From positions 1 to 26,779 of IMG/VR virus record IMGVR_UViG_3300042516_003340: a DNA stretch of 26,779 nt; one strand, given 5' to 3'. Shown one piece after another: positions 1-8,540 of this stretch (positions are counted from its first letter, which is position 1; each line of letters opens with the position of its first letter). The stretch is from a virus. The notes under the pieces were generated by a model. It ran no database searches. It had not been told where the DNA came from and saw only the letters and a program-made list of their open reading frames with translations. Both the position numbers and the translations under genes were made by a program.

Positions 1-3000
1 GCAGGTAGTGCAGGTACAATAGGTGCAAATGGAAATAGCCAAGTAAGTGGAACTAGTGGTACCTCAGGTACTGCAGGTTCAAATGGTACAATAGGTGCTG
101 TTGGAGCTTCAGGTGCTAGTGGTTCTTCAGGAACTAGTGGAACAGCAGGTACTTCAGGAACTTCAGGTTCAGCAGGTACTTCAGGAACTTCAAATAATTC
201 AGGAACATCAGGAACATCAGGTACAAGCGGAACAGCAGGTTCAGCAGGTACAAATGGTTCATCTCAAATATCAGGTACTTCAGGTACTTCAGGTACAGCT
301 GGTTCAAGTGGTACTATTGGTGCTAATGGAAACAGTAACGTATCAGGAACAAGCGGAACAAGTGGAACTTCAGGTACAGCAGGTAGTACAGGAACAGGTG
401 GAAATTCAAATGTAGCTGGTACTTCAGGAACTAGTGGTACAAGTGGTACATCAGGTTCAATAGGTACTTCAGGAAATAGTGCAGTTAGTGGAACTAGTGG
501 TACTTCAGGTACTGCAGGTTCTTCAGGTACAATAGGTGCAAATGGTAATAGTCAAGTAAGTGGTACAAGCGGTACTAGTGGAACCTCAGGTTCAACTGGT
601 TCAGCAGGTACTGTAGGAGCTTCAGGTGCAAGTAGAACAGCAGGTACAAGCGGTACTTCAGGTACTTCAGGCACAGAAGGTAGCTCTGGTACCTCAGGTA
701 CAAGTAGAACAGCAGGTACAAGTGGAACTAGCGGTACTTCAGGTACTGAAGGTAGTGCAGGTACAAGTGGTACAAGCAGAGTATCAGGAACAAGTGGAAC
801 TTCAGGTACAGCAGGTTCAAGTGGTACAATTGGTGCAAACGGAAATAGTAACATTTCAGGTACTTCAGGTACTTCAGGAACTAGTGGAACAAGTGGTACT
901 GCAGGTAGTACAGGAACGTCAGGTGCTGCAGGTGCTGCTGGTACTTCAGGAACAGCAGGTACAAGTGGAACCCAAGGTTCAGTAGGTACTTCAGGAAATA
1001 GTGCAGCAAGTGGAACAAGCGGAACTTCAGGAACAGCAGGTTCAAGTGGTACAATTGGTGCTAATGGAAATTCTCAAATTAGTGGTACTAGCGGTACTAG
1101 TGGAACCTCAGGTTCAACTGGTTCAGCAGGTACTAATGGTGCTTCAGGAGCTTCAGGCTCAGCAGGTACATCAGGAACTTCAGGTACTAGCGGAACTCAA
1201 GGTTCAGCAGGAACAAGTGGTTCATCACAAGTTAGTGGCACATCAGGAACTAGTGGTACTTCAGGAACTCAAGGTTCATTAGGTACTAGTGGTTCTTCAC
1301 AAGCTTCAGGTACTTCAGGTACAAGCGGTACAGCAGGTAGTGCTGGTACAATAGGTGCAAATGGTAATAGTCAAATAAGTGGTACAAGCGGTACTAGTGG
1401 AACCTCAGGTTCAACTGGTTCAGCAGGTACAGCAGGTTCAAGTAGAACAGCAGGTACAAGTGGAACTAGCGGTACTTCAGGTACTGAAGGTTCAGTAGGT
1501 ACTAGTGGAAATAGTAGAGTATCAGGTACTAGTGGTACTAGCGGTACAGCAGGTAGTGCAGGAACAATAGGTGCAAATGGTATTTCACAAGCTTCAGGAA
1601 CTTCAGGAACAAGTGGTACCGCAGGTAGTAATGGTACAATAGGTGCTGTTGGAGCTTCAGGTGCTAGTGGTTCTTCAGGAACTAGTGGTACAAGTGGTAC
1701 ATCAGGAACTTCAGGTTCATTAGGTACATCAGGAGTTGCAGGAGCAGCAGGAACTAGTGGTACAAGTGGTACATCAGGAACTTCAGGTTCAATAGGAACA
1801 AGCGGTTCAAGTTCAGCTTCAGGAACTAGTGGTACTTCAGGTACTGCTGGTTCTTCAGGTACAATAGGTGCAAATGGTAATAGTCAAGTAAGTGGTACTT
1901 CAGGTACAAGCGGAACAGCTGGTTCAAATGGAACAGTAGGTGCTTCAGGTGCAAGCAGAACAGCAGGTACTTCAGGTACTTCAGGTACATCAGGAACTGA
2001 AGGTTCAGCTGGTACATCAGGTACAAGTAGAACAGCAGGTACAAGTGGTACATCAGGAACTTCAGGTACTGAAGGTTCAGCAGGTACATCAGGTACAAGC
2101 AGAGTTTCAGGTACAAGTGGAACAAGCGGAACAGCAGGTTCTTCAGGAACAATAGGTGCAAACGGAAACTCACAAGTTTCAGGTACATCAGGAACTTCAG
2201 GAACAGCTGGTTCAGCTGGAACATCAGGAATTGCAGGTGCTGCAGGAACATCAGGTACAAGTGGTACATCAGGAACTCAAGGTTCTACTGGAACAAGTGG
2301 TAATTCACAAGTATCAGGTACTTCAGGAACTTCAGGTACTGCAGGTTCTAGTGGAACTATAGGTGCTAATGGAAACTCACAAGTATCAGGTACTTCAGGT
2401 ACTTCAGGAACAGCAGGTTCAGCAGGTAGTACAGGTACTAATGGTGCTTCAGGTGCTAGTGGTTCTGCAGGTACAAGTGGTACTAGTGGAACAAGCGGAA
2501 CAGCAGGTTCTAATGGTACATCAGGAGTAGCAGGTGCTGCAGGAACAAGTGGTACATCTGGTACTTCAGGAACTCAAGGTTCTGCAGGTACAAATGGATC
2601 AAGTCAATTATCAGGTACTAGTGGAACAAGCGGAACTGCTGGTTCATCAGGTACTATAGGTGCTAATGGTAATTCACAAGTTAGTGGAACTTCAGGTACT
2701 AGCGGAACAAGTGGAACAGCAGGTTCAGCAGGTACAACGGGTTCATCAGGAGCTAGTAGAACAGCAGGTACATCAGGAACTTCAGGTACAAGCGGAACTG
2801 AAGGTTCAGCAGGTACATCAGGTACAAGCAGAACAGCAGGTACATCAGGAACTTCAGGTACAAGCGGAACTGAAGGTTCAGCAGGTACATCAGGAACAAG
2901 TAGAATATCAGGTACAAGCGGAACAAGCGGTACTTCAGGTACAGAAGGTTCAGCAGGTACTTCAGGTCAAAGTAGAAATAGTGGAACAAGTGGTACATCA

Positions 3001-6000
3001 GGTACTGCTGGTTCAAGTGGTACAATAGGTGCAAATGGTAATAGTCAAATAAGTGGTACTTCAGGTACATCAGGTACATCTGGCTCAACAGGTAGTGCAG
3101 GTACTAATGGTGCTTCAGGAGCTTCTGGTTCAGCAGGAACAAGTGGTACTTCAGGAACTTCAGGTACAGCAGGTAGTAATGGAACAAGTGGTTCAAGTTT
3201 AGCATCAGGTACTAGTGGTACAAGTGGTACAAGTGGTACAGCAGGTAGTGCAGGTACAAATGGTTCATCTCAAGTAAGTGGAACAAGTGGTACCTCAGGT
3301 ACTGCCGGTTCAAGTGGTACTATAGGTGCTAATGGTAATTCACAAGTTTCAGGTACTTCAGGTACATCAGGTACTTCAGGAACAGCAGGTTCAGCAGGAA
3401 CAAGTGGAGCTGCCGGTGCCGCAGGAACAAGTGGTACTAGCGGAACAAGCGGAACTCAAGGTTCAGCAGGTACTAGTGGTTCATCTCAAGTTAGTGGTAC
3501 AAGTGGAACAAGCGGAACAGCAGGTTCTTCAGGTACAATAGGCGCAAATGGTAATTCACAAGTAAGTGGAACTAGTGGTACATCAGGTACAGCAGGTAGT
3601 GCAGGTAGCGCTGGTACAGCTGGTTCAAGCAGAACGGCAGGTACAAGTGGTACAAGCGGTACTTCAGGTACAAGTGGTACTGAAGGTTCAGCAGGTACTT
3701 CAGGAACAAGTAGAACTTCAGGAACTTCAGGTACTAGTGGAACTAGTGGTACTGAAGGTTCTACAGGAACCTCAGGAAATAGTAGAGTATCAGGAACTAG
3801 TGGTACTAGTGGTACAGCTGGTTCAAGCGGTACAATTGGTGCAAACGGAAACTCACAAGTAAGTGGCACAAGCGGAACAAGTGGCACTTCAGGAACAGCT
3901 GGTTCAGCAGGAACATCAGGAGTTGCCGGTGCCGCAGGAACAAGTGGTACAAGCGGTACTTCAGGTACTCAAGGTTCAGCAGGTACTTCAGGAAATAGTT
4001 TAGTTAGTGGAACAAGTGGCACTTCAGGAACAGCTGGTTCTTCAGGAACAATAGGCGCAAATGGTAATTCACAAGTTAGTGGTACAAGTGGAACAAGTGG
4101 AACAAGTGGTTCAACTGGTTCAGCAGGTACTACAGGTGCTTCAGGTTTAAGCAGAACAGCTGGTACAAGTGGTACAAGTGGTACATCAGGTACTGAAGGT
4201 AGCGCAGGTACTTCAGGTACAAGTAGAACTTCTGGAACAAGTGGTACAAGCGGAACATCAGGTACTGAAGGCTCAAATGGAACTTCAGGAAATAGCAGAG
4301 TATCAGGAACAAGTGGTACATCAGGTACTGCAGGTTCAAGCGGTACTATAGGTGCTAATGGAAACAGTAATGCTTCAGGTACAAGTGGAACAAGCGGTAC
4401 TTCAGGTACAGCAGGTAGTGCAGGAACATCAGGAGCTGCCGGTGCCGCAGGAACAAGTGGTACAAGCGGAACTAGTGGAACTTCAGGTTCAGCAGGTACT
4501 TCAGGAAACAGCGCAGCAAGTGGAACAAGCGGTACCTCAGGAACAGCAGGTTCAAGTGGTACAATAGGAGCAAACGGAAACAGTCAAGTATCAGGTACTT
4601 CAGGAACTAGCGGAACTTCAGGTTCAACAGGTTCAGCAGGTACAGTAGGTAATTCAGGTGCAAGTAGAACAGCAGGTACAAGTGGCACATCAGGAACTTC
4701 AGGCACTGAAGGTAGTGCAGGTACAAGTGGTATAAGTAGAGCTTCAGGTACAAGCGGAACTTCAGGTACAAGCGGTACTGAAGGTAGCGTAGGCACAAGC
4801 GGTCAAAGCAGAGTAAGTGGTACATCAGGAACTAGCGGAACAGCAGGTTCATCAGGTACTATAGGTGCAAACGGAAATTCACAAGTTTCAGGTACTTCAG
4901 GTACTAGCGGAACAAGTGGAACAGCAGGTACAACTGGTAGTGCAGGAACATCAGGAGCTGCCGGTGCCGCAGGAACAAGTGGTACAAGCGGTACATCAGG
5001 AACAAGTGGTTCAACTGGTTCTAATGGCTCAAGTTCAGCATCAGGCACTTCAGGCACTTCAGGAACAGCTGGTTCTTCAGGAACAATAGGTGCAAATGGT
5101 GTAAGCCAAGTATCAGGAACAAGCGGAACTTCAGGTACAAGTGGTACAGCAGGTAGTGCAGGAACAACAGGTTCAGCAGGAGCTAGTAGAACAGCAGGTA
5201 CATCAGGTACAAGTGGTACTTCAGGTACAGAAGGCTCAGCAGGTACTTCAGGAACTAGCAGAACAGCTGGTACATCGGGAACAAGCGGAACAAGCGGTAC
5301 TGAAGGTAGTGCAGGTACATCAGGTACAAGTAGAGCTTCAGGAACTAGTGGTACTAGTGGTACTGCAGGTTCAAGCGGTACAATTGGTGCAAATGGAAAT
5401 TCACAAGTTAGTGGCACTTCAGGTACTAGTGGTACAAGTGGAACAGCAGGTTCAGCAGGTTCAAGTGGTACATCAGGTATTTCAGGTGCTGCAGGTATTT
5501 CAGGAGCAAGTGCTACATCAGGAACAAGCGGAACTTCAGGTTCTACAGGTTCAGCAGGTACTACAGGTGCTTCAGGTTCAAGTAGAACAGCTGGTACTTC
5601 AGGAACAAGTGGCACATCAGGTACTGAAGGTTCTGCAGGTACATCAGGTACAAGTAGAGCTTCAGGAACAAGTGGCACATCTGGTACTTCAGGTTCAAGT
5701 GGTACAATAGGTGCAAATGGAAATAGCAACGTATCAGGTACAAGTGGTACTTCAGGTACATCAGGTACAGCAGGTTCAGCAGGTTCAAATGGTACAGGTG
5801 GAAACGCAGGTGCTAGTGGAGCAAGTTCAACATCAGGTACAAGCGGAACTTCAGGTTCAACTGGTTCAGCAGGTACAGTAGGTGCTTCAGGTGCAAGTAG
5901 AACAGCAGGCACAAGTGGCACTTCAGGAACAAGTGGTTCAACTGGTTCAAACGGAACATCAGGTCCAAGCGGAACAAGTCAAGTATCAGGAACAAGTGGT

Positions 6001-7599
6001 ACCAGTGGTTCAACAGGTTCAAATGGTACTATAGGTGCTAACGGTATTAGTCAAGTATCAGGTACATCAGGTACTTCAGGTACAGCAGGTAGCGCAGGTA
6101 CAGTAGGTGCTTCAGGTGCAAGTAGAACAGCAGGCACAAGTGGTACTTCAGGTACTTCAGGTTCAACTGGTTCAAATGGAACAGCAGGTCCTTCAGGAAT
6201 AAGTAATACATCAGGTACAAGCGGAACTTCAGGTTCTACTGGTTCAAATGGTACAGCAGGTCCTAGTGGAACAAGTAACGCAAGTGGCACTTCAGGTACT
6301 TCAGGTACAGCAGGTTCATATGGAACATTAGGAAATAGTGGTTCATCACAACCATCAGGTACAAGTGGAACAAGTGGTACAGCTGGTTCAGCAGGTACAA
6401 TAGGTGCAGATGGTAATAGTAATGCCTCAGGTACATCAGGTACAAGCGGAACTTCAGGTTCTACTGGTTCAAATGGTACAGCAGGCCCAAGCGGAACAAG
6501 CAACATAAGTGGTACATCAGGTACATCAGGTACTGCCGGTTCATCAGGTACTATTGGTGCAAATGGTAACTCACAAGTATCAGGTACAAGTGGCACATCA
6601 GGAACAGCTGGTTCAAATGGAACAGTAGGTGCTTCAGGTACAAGTAGAACTTCAGGTACTTCAGGTACTAGTGGTTCAAATGGAACAACCGGAGCTACAG
6701 GTGCTCCTGGAATTTCTGGTGAGAGTGGTACTAGTGGTACATCAGGTACAGCAGGTAGCGCAGGTACAATAGGTGCTAACGGAAACAGTAACATATCAGG
6801 AACTAGTGGAACTTCAGGTACAGCTGGTTCAGCAGGTTCAGCAGGTACATCAGGAACAAGTAGAACAGCAGGTACTTCAGGTACAAGTGGTACTTCAGGT
6901 ACTGAAGGATCAAATGGGGCAAGTGGAGCTACAGGTGCTCCTGGAATTTCTGGTGAGAGTGGTACTAGTGGTACATCAGGTACAGCAGGTAGCGCAGGTA
7001 CAGCAGGTACAACAGGTGCTGGAGGAATCTCAAGACAATCAGGAACTTCAGGTACAAGTGGTACAGAAGGTACCTCAGGTTTATCATTTAATGGTACTTC
7101 AGGTATTAGTGGTGGTGGTACATTTACAAACGAACCTGACTATTTAGTAAGAACTACAGGTACAACAACAATACAAAGTATATCGTTCTTATATGCTGAT
7201 ACTACAAATAGTAGATTAGGTCTTAGTACAACATCTCCTAGCTATCCATTCCATGTAAATGCAGACGTAAGTGGTGTATCTATATACGCATCAAATGATA
7301 TCCAAGCATTCTCTGATAAAAGAGTAAAAGGTGATATTAAAGTAGTAGAAGATGCTATTAACAAAATTAACCAAATTAACGGTGTAACATTTATAAGAAC
7401 TGATGATACTGAAGGTTACAAAGGTAGACATGCTGGTGTAATTGCTCAAGAAGTTGAATTAGTACTTCCAGAAGTAGTACTTACAGATGCTAAAACAGGA
7501 ATGAAATCAGTAGCATATGGTAACTTAAATGCTCTATTAATTGAAGCAATTAAAGAATTAAGTAAAGAAGTTGAAGAATTAAAAAAACAAATTAAATAA
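1..7599 (+). CDS. Giant collagen-like tail fibre with C-terminal S74 chaperone (5' partial)
   Basis: Frame 1 stays open from the first base to a TAA at 7597-7599, giving 2,532 visible residues; the true start lies outside the window. The only in-frame ATG is at 7501, far inside the C-terminal domain, so a start-to-stop search misses the gene. Residues 1 to about 2360 are Gly-X-Y triplets, mostly G-T-S, G-T-A and G-S-A. A short non-repeat neck follows (about 2363-2437). The end is a peptidase S74 domain with an SDKRVK motif (Ser2438, Lys2443), a GVIAQEVE motif, and a helical, probably coiled-coil tail. S74 domains drive trimerisation of phage fibres and then cut themselves off at the Ser. This fits a trimeric triple-helical fibre, probably a tail or side fibre used for adsorption. 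The receptor is unknown and no separate receptor-binding domain is visible, so that part may lie upstream. Confidence 0.93.
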   Translation, partial: AGSAGTIGANGNSQVSGTSGTSGTAGSNGTIGAVGASGASGSSGTSGTAGTSGTSGSAGTSGTSNNSGTSGTSGTSGTAGSAGTNGSSQISGTSGTSGTAGSSGTIGANGNSNVSGTSGTSGTSGTAGSTGTGGNSNVAGTSGTSGTSGTSGSIGTSGNSAVSGTSGTSGTAGSSGTIGANGNSQVSGTSGTSGTSGSTGSAGTVGASGASRTAGTSGTSGTSGTEGSSGTSGTSRTAGTSGTSGTSGTEGSAGTSGTSRVSGTSGTSGTAGSSGTIGANGNSNISGTSGTSGTSGTSGTAGSTGTSGAAGAAGTSGTAGTSGTQGSVGTSGNSAASGTSGTSGTAGSSGTIGANGNSQISGTSGTSGTSGSTGSAGTNGASGASGSAGTSGTSGTSGTQGSAGTSGSSQVSGTSGTSGTSGTQGSLGTSGSSQASGTSGTSGTAGSAGTIGANGNSQISGTSGTSGTSGSTGSAGTAGSSRTAGTSGTSGTSGTEGSVGTSGNSRVSGTSGTSGTAGSAGTIGANGISQASGTSGTSGTAGSNGTIGAVGASGASGSSGTSGTSGTSGTSGSLGTSGVAGAAGTSGTSGTSGTSGSIGTSGSSSASGTSGTSGTAGSSGTIGANGNSQVSGTSGTSGTAGSNGTVGASGASRTAGTSGTSGTSGTEGSAGTSGTSRTAGTSGTSGTSGTEGSAGTSGTSRVSGTSGTSGTAGSSGTIGANGNSQVSGTSGTSGTAGSAGTSGIAGAAGTSGTSGTSGTQGSTGTSGNSQVSGTSGTSGTAGSSGTIGANGNSQVSGTSGTSGTAGSAGSTGTNGASGASGSAGTSGTSGTSGTAGSNGTSGVAGAAGTSGTSGTSGTQGSAGTNGSSQLSGTSGTSGTAGSSGTIGANGNSQVSGTSGTSGTSGTAGSAGTTGSSGASRTAGTSGTSGTSGTEGSAGTSGTSRTAGTSGTSGTSGTEGSAGTSGTSRISGTSGTSGTSGTEGSAGTSGQSRNSGTSGTSGTAGSSGTIGANGNSQISGTSGTSGTSGSTGSAGTNGASGASGSAGTSGTSGTSGTAGSNGTSGSSLASGTSGTSGTSGTAGSAGTNGSSQVSGTSGTSGTAGSSGTIGANGNSQVSGTSGTSGTSGTAGSAGTSGAAGAAGTSGTSGTSGTQGSAGTSGSSQVSGTSGTSGTAGSSGTIGANGNSQVSGTSGTSGTAGSAGSAGTAGSSRTAGTSGTSGTSGTSGTEGSAGTSGTSRTSGTSGTSGTSGTEGSTGTSGNSRVSGTSGTSGTAGSSGTIGANGNSQVSGTSGTSGTSGTAGSAGTSGVAGAAGTSGTSGTSGTQGSAGTSGNSLVSGTSGTSGTAGSSGTIGANGNSQVSGTSGTSGTSGSTGSAGTTGASGLSRTAGTSGTSGTSGTEGSAGTSGTSRTSGTSGTSGTSGTEGSNGTSGNSRVSGTSGTSGTAGSSGTIGANGNSNASGTSGTSGTSGTAGSAGTSGAAGAAGTSGTSGTSGTSGSAGTSGNSAASGTSGTSGTAGSSGTIGANGNSQVSGTSGTSGTSGSTGSAGTVGNSGASRTAGTSGTSGTSGTEGSAGTSGISRASGTSGTSGTSGTEGSVGTSGQSRVSGTSGTSGTAGSSGTIGANGNSQVSGTSGTSGTSGTAGTTGSAGTSGAAGAAGTSGTSGTSGTSGSTGSNGSSSASGTSGTSGTAGSSGTIGANGVSQVSGTSGTSGTSGTAGSAGTTGSAGASRTAGTSGTSGTSGTEGSAGTSGTSRTAGTSGTSGTSGTEGSAGTSGTSRASGTSGTSGTAGSSGTIGANGNSQVSGTSGTSGTSGTAGSAGSSGTSGISGAAGISGASATSGTSGTSGSTGSAGTTGASGSSRTAGTSGTSGTSGTEGSAGTSGTSRASGTSGTSGTSGSSGTIGANGNSNVSGTSGTSGTSGTAGSAGSNGTGGNAGASGASSTSGTSGTSGSTGSAGTVGASGASRTAGTSGTSGTSGSTGSNGTSGPSGTSQVSGTSGTSGSTGSNGTIGANGISQVSGTSGTSGTAGSAGTVGASGASRTAGTSGTSGTSGSTGSNGTAGPSGISNTSGTSGTSGSTGSNGTAGPSGTSNASGTSGTSGTAGSYGTLGNSGSSQPSGTSGTSGTAGSAGTIGADGNSNASGTSGTSGTSGSTGSNGTAGPSGTSNISGTSGTSGTAGSSGTIGANGNSQVSGTSGTSGTAGSNGTVGASGTSRTSGTSGTSGSNGTTGATGAPGISGESGTSGTSGTAGSAGTIGANGNSNISGTSGTSGTAGSAGSAGTSGTSRTAGTSGTSGTSGTEGSNGASGATGAPGISGESGTSGTSGTAGSAGTAGTTGAGGISRQSGTSGTSGTEGTSGLSFNGTSGISGGGTFTNEPDYLVRTTGTTTIQSISFLYADTTNSRLGLSTTSPSYPFHVNADVSGVSIYASNDIQAFSDKRVKGDIKVVEDAINKINQINGVTFIRTDDTEGYKGRHAGVIAQEVELVLPEVVLTDAKTGMKSVAYGNLNALLIEAIKELSKEVEELKKQIK
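13..7080 (+). repeat. Gly-X-Y repeat tract with a 513-nt higher-order period
   Basis: The tract carries 26 copies of an anchor reading GTIGA(N/D)G followed by a triplet in which Gly is replaced. The anchors start at 13, 310, 526, 823, 1048, 1345, 1561, 1858, 2146, 2353, 2650, 3019, 3316, 3532, 3829, 4045, 4342, 4558, 4855, 5080, 5377, 5701, 6025, 6394, 6547 and 6763. The spacing is 297 nt ten times and 216 nt six times. From 3316 to 4855 the two alternate strictly, making a 513-nt (171-residue) unit. Every spacing is a multiple of 9 nt, so the triplet phase is never lost between anchors. Confidence 0.92.
6691..7002 (+). repeat. Identical 78-nt direct repeat inside the fibre gene
   Basis: Bases 6691-6768 and 6925-7002 are identical by eye, offset by 234 nt (26 Gly-X-Y triplets). 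Both copies encode the only GAPGISGESG segments of the protein. The other repeats in this gene differ by many synonymous changes, so exact identity suggests a recent internal duplication or gene conversion near the 3' end of the tract. Confidence 0.85.
7312..7599 (+). other. Peptidase S74 chaperone domain (self-cleaved C-terminus)
   Basis: This is the part of the fibre expected to be released after self-cleavage. The Ser codon is at 7312 and the Lys codon at 7327, five residues apart, matching the Ser-Lys pair of endosialidase-type intramolecular chaperones. The GVIAQEVE segment and the YGNLNALLIEAIKEL-type helix are also typical. The predicted cut is just before Ser2438, removing about 95 residues. 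The residue assignment rests on family knowledge and was not modelled. Confidence 0.85.
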
Positions 7600-7604
7600 A
7601 TAAA

Positions 7605-8267
7605 ATGGCAGTTCCATCTACAAACGTAAAATTTAGTGACATATGGAGTGAGGCTAATGGTACCTATTCTACAGGTATCCTTAGCTTAAACACCATGAGT
7701 TTTTTTTCATATTTTGCTGGCCCTAGTGGTTCAAATTCCCAACCAGACAATAATTGGGGTCAAGGTGAAGCATCAGGTGTAAATAGAATATACGGCACTA
7801 CTGCTAAAACAACAAATATTCAAGTTCGTGATTTTGAGGGGTTAACATATTTTTATGATAATTCTACATTTCAAGTAACTTTAAATATTACTAATAATTT
7901 AGTATCTAGTTTAGGTATAGATAATGATGTTAACGTAAACGTTGAACTATACGATTCAAGTTCTTCATATCAATATTTAGCAGGAGGAGGTATGGCAGCA
8001 GCTCCTGGTACTTTTGGACCAACTGCAATTAGCAATATAAATACCCCTATTATTTTTAGAGGATATTGGATAGTAACAGTTGGTGGAGCTTTTCCTTCAT
8101 TTGCGGGGGGTACATGTAATATTGACATAAATGGATTTAACTTTGTAACTGGGGGTACAGTTCCAATCAAGACTAGTGCTAGTTTTGACTCAACTGTATT
8201 TGGTACTGCAGATGTAGATGCCTTTAATGGATTTACAGGATTATATTTTGATGTAACTGTTAACTAA
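7605..8267 (+). CDS. Virion structural protein, probably fibre- or tail-associated
   Basis: A 220-residue protein starting 5 nt after the fibre stop, in the A-rich leader AAATAAATAAAATGGCA, almost the same leader as the tail tube gene. Its N-terminus (NVKFSDIWSEANGTYSTG, then ISLN-like and SGSNS segments) resembles a motif found at the start of many myovirus structural and fibre-tip proteins, where a 'SFSDI..E' stretch is followed by short Ser/Gly-rich elements. The rest is rich in beta-prone, Asn/Thr/Gly-rich sequence (for example the VTLNITNN and VNVNVELYD stretches), as expected for a beta-sandwich. There is no signal peptide or membrane segment. Its position directly after the fibre suggests a fibre tip, adaptor or decoration. 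The family link is by eye only. Confidence 0.6.
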   Translation: MAVPSTNVKFSDIWSEANGTYSTGILSLNTMSFFSYFAGPSGSNSQPDNNWGQGEASGVNRIYGTTAKTTNIQVRDFEGLTYFYDNSTFQVTLNITNNLVSSLGIDNDVNVNVELYDSSSSYQYLAGGGMAAAPGTFGPTAISNINTPIIFRGYWIVTVGGAFPSFAGGTCNIDINGFNFVTGGTVPIKTSASFDSTVFGTADVDAFNGFTGLYFDVTVN

Positions 8268-8269
8268 CT

Positions 8270-8488
8270 ATGATAATAAATGATTGGATATCAACATACG
8301 AATTTTTAGGTTATGCTCCTAATGATGCTTTAAAACAGGAAATATACAACAAAACAATTGAGGTAGGTACTGGGTGGGAAAAAGGCAATCCAAAAAATCC
8401 AAATGAATATCCTTATTTAAGAAAAATAAGTTATTATTCACAAGCATTTTTACAACAATATTTTCAAGATAAAGTAGGAAATCCTTAA
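8270..8488 (+). CDS. Small protein of unknown function
   Basis: A 72-residue protein whose ATG lies 2 nt after the previous stop, so it is probably translated with the gene at 7605. It is rich in Tyr, Asn and Lys, has no Cys, no membrane segment and no motif I recognise, and looks like a small soluble helical protein (for example the LRKISYYSQAFLQQYFQDK stretch near the C-terminus). Many phages carry similar small proteins next to fibre genes, some of them fibre-assembly helpers, but nothing in this sequence shows that role. Its tight spacing and normal codon use support it being real. Confidence 0.6.
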   Translation: MIINDWISTYEFLGYAPNDALKQEIYNKTIEVGTGWEKGNPKNPNEYPYLRKISYYSQAFLQQYFQDKVGNP

Positions 8489-8518
8489 TAAGTTTGGTAA
8501 TTTAATATCTTGTTATTA

Positions 8519-8526
8519 TATTTATT
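8519..8526 (+). promoter_or_regulatory. TATTTATT, near-match to the recurrent upstream motif
   Basis: One base differs from the TATTTATA 8-mer found upstream of the tail genes. It lies in the 52-nt gap before the first glycosyltransferase gene and ends 14 nt before its ATG. If it is a promoter element it would make the glycosyltransferase cassette a separate unit. Confidence 0.35.
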
Positions 8527-8540
8527 AAAAATAAGTTATT

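Noticed and set aside
95-415. Gln/Leu/Val-rich + strand open frames (LQVLQELQVQ-type) in frames 2 and 3 of the repeat
   Set aside because: They are out-of-frame readings of the same Gly-X-Y repeats. Frame 1 is continuous through all of them and ends in a recognisable S74 domain.
4803-5921. A 372-codon reverse-strand open frame rich in Pro and Val within the fibre repeat
   Set aside because: It is the antisense reading of Gly-Thr-Ser codons (GGT/ACC, ACT/AGT, TCA/TGA in phase), as are similar frames across 1-7000 on both strands. Low codon diversity prevents stops, and no leader or independent composition supports a gene.
1-7080. CRISPR array or other non-coding tandem repeat
   Set aside because: Repeat spacing is always a multiple of 9 nt, the units are not separated by unique spacers of equal size, and the frame stays open, so this is a coding repeat.
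8036-8043. TATAAATA on the + strand, identical to the T4 late box
   Set aside because: It lies inside the coding sequence of the gene at 7605 and is not followed by a gene start at a suitable distance; probably chance in AT-rich DNA.
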